Assembly (NCBI GenBank): GCA_937927965.1
Contig: CALEZA010000124.1
Span: 1-6,264 of the forward strand
Direction: 5' to 3'
Length of the DNA stretch: 6,264 bases
Origin: an uncultured Candidatus Planktophila sp.
Lineage (GTDB): Bacteria > Actinomycetota > Actinomycetes > Nanopelagicales > Nanopelagicaceae
In this document: in pieces, positions 5,640-6,264 of the stretch
Layout: the number at the start of each line of letters is the position of its first letter
How positions within the stretch are numbered: position 1 is the stretch's first letter
The notes under the pieces: generated by a model
What the model was told of the DNA's origin: nothing
Databases searched by the model: none
What the model saw: only the letters and a program-made list of their open reading frames with translations
Position numbers and translations under genes: made by a program

Positions 5640-6264
5640 ATGAGTTCGCTACATTTATATGACACCGCTACGCGAACCACATCTGCCTTTAAGCCACTAA
5701 AAGAGGGCGAAGTAGGTATCTACCTCTGCGGAGCAACCGTTCAAGCCCCTCCTCATATTGGCCATGTGAGATCTGGTGTGAACTTTGACATCTTGCGCCG
5801 CTGGCTTACCAAGAGCGGTTATCAAGTTACTTTCATTCGCAATGTGACCGATATCGATGACAAGATTTTACATAAGGCAGTTCATGAGCAAGCTCCTTGG
5901 TGGGCTGTTGCTATGAAGTATGAGCGTGCTTTCTCTGATGCATATGCAGCACTCAATGTTCTCCCACCGACATATGAGCCACGAGCAACAGGTCACATCA
6001 CTCAAATGATTGAGTTAATGCAGCTCTTGATTGATCGCCACATGGCATATGCACCAGGAAATGGCGATGTCTATCTCGAAGTTCGCAAACTTGAATCGTA
6101 TTTAACTCTCTCACGACAGAAGCTCGATGATCTTCAACCGGCAGCAGATGCTGATGAGACTTACAAGAAAGACCCACGCGACTTTGCGCTATGGAAGGCA
6201 GCAAAGCCAGGAGATCCATCATGGCCAACTCCGTGGGGCGCAGGTCGTCCTGGTTGGCACTTGG
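5640..6264 (+). CDS. cysS: cysteinyl-tRNA synthetase, N-terminal part (3' end outside window)
   Basis: This is a class I aminoacyl-tRNA synthetase that charges tRNA-Cys in the cytoplasm. The frame is open for 208 residues and runs off the window. Diagnostic features are C30 in [15 protein letters not shown], which is the first zinc ligand, and the HIGH nucleotide-binding motif at 39-42. NVTDIDDKI follows at 68-76. At the edge comes AGRPGWHL, the lead-in to the ECS segment bearing the second zinc cysteine, so the other zinc ligands and the KMSKS loop lie outside. [12 protein letters not shown] is typical of the actinobacterial form. It could be confused with MshC, the cysteine ligase of mycothiol synthesis, but the position after ispF matches cysS1 of M. 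tuberculosis. It begins 27 bp after ispDF and seems to have its own leaderless promoter. Confidence 0.93.
   Translation, partial: MSSLHLYDTATRTTSAFKPLKEGEVGIYLCGATVQAPPHIGHVRSGVNFDILRRWLTKSGYQVTFIRNVTDIDDKILHKAVHEQAPWWAVAMKYERAFSDAYAALNVLPPTYEPRATGHITQMIELMQLLIDRHMAYAPGNGDVYLEVRKLESYLTLSRQKLDDLQPAADADETYKKDPRDFALWKAAKPGDPSWPTPWGAGRPGWHL

Overview
The window looks like a chromosomal segment of a streamlined, comparatively A/T-rich actinobacterium. The strongest evidence is gene order. A divergent LpqE-like lipoprotein gene, then carD, ispD, ispF and cysS, is the order in Mycobacterium tuberculosis (lpqE / carD-ispD-ispF-cysS1), and the CarD protein is close to the mycobacterial one along its whole length. 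The A/T-rich codon use, very short spacers and ispD-ispF fusion would suit a small-genome freshwater actinobacterium (acI / Nanopelagicales type). That placement is inference; there is no rRNA or other marker to confirm it.

Left half (1-3344, + strand): the end of an ABC importer operon of the polyamine (Pot) class. It holds the C-terminal part of the ATPase PotA (cut by the window edge), a lipid-anchored substrate-binding protein (PotD), and two six-helix permeases (PotB and PotC) joined by a TAATG stop/start overlap. Together they would bind a polyamine-like cation outside the membrane and import it with ATP. A perfect 12-bp inverted repeat pairs the potB Shine-Dalgarno with a segment inside the potB coding region. 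It looks like a ribosome-site-occluding RNA stem that could lower permease output relative to PotD.

Right half (3348-6264): a minus-strand lipoprotein gene (LpqE-like) ends 3 bp from the end of potC. It diverges from carD across a 134-bp region that carries a promoter for each gene. Downstream, carD (an RNA polymerase-binding transcription factor) is followed after 10 bp by a fused ispDF gene (MEP isoprenoid pathway, steps 3 and 5). After 27 bp comes cysS (cysteinyl-tRNA synthetase), cut by the right edge. The lipoprotein gene and cysS each have a -10-like hexamer exactly 6 nt before their ATG and no good Shine-Dalgarno, so both are probably read as leaderless mRNAs from their own promoters.

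No rRNA, tRNA, CRISPR array, insertion sequence or phage gene was seen. Coding density is very high and no gap without a gene exceeds 134 bp. The items most worth follow-up are the potB SD-sequestering repeat, the leaderless promoter pair, the charge-swapped pair in the IspF domain and the small ORF bridging potA and potD.
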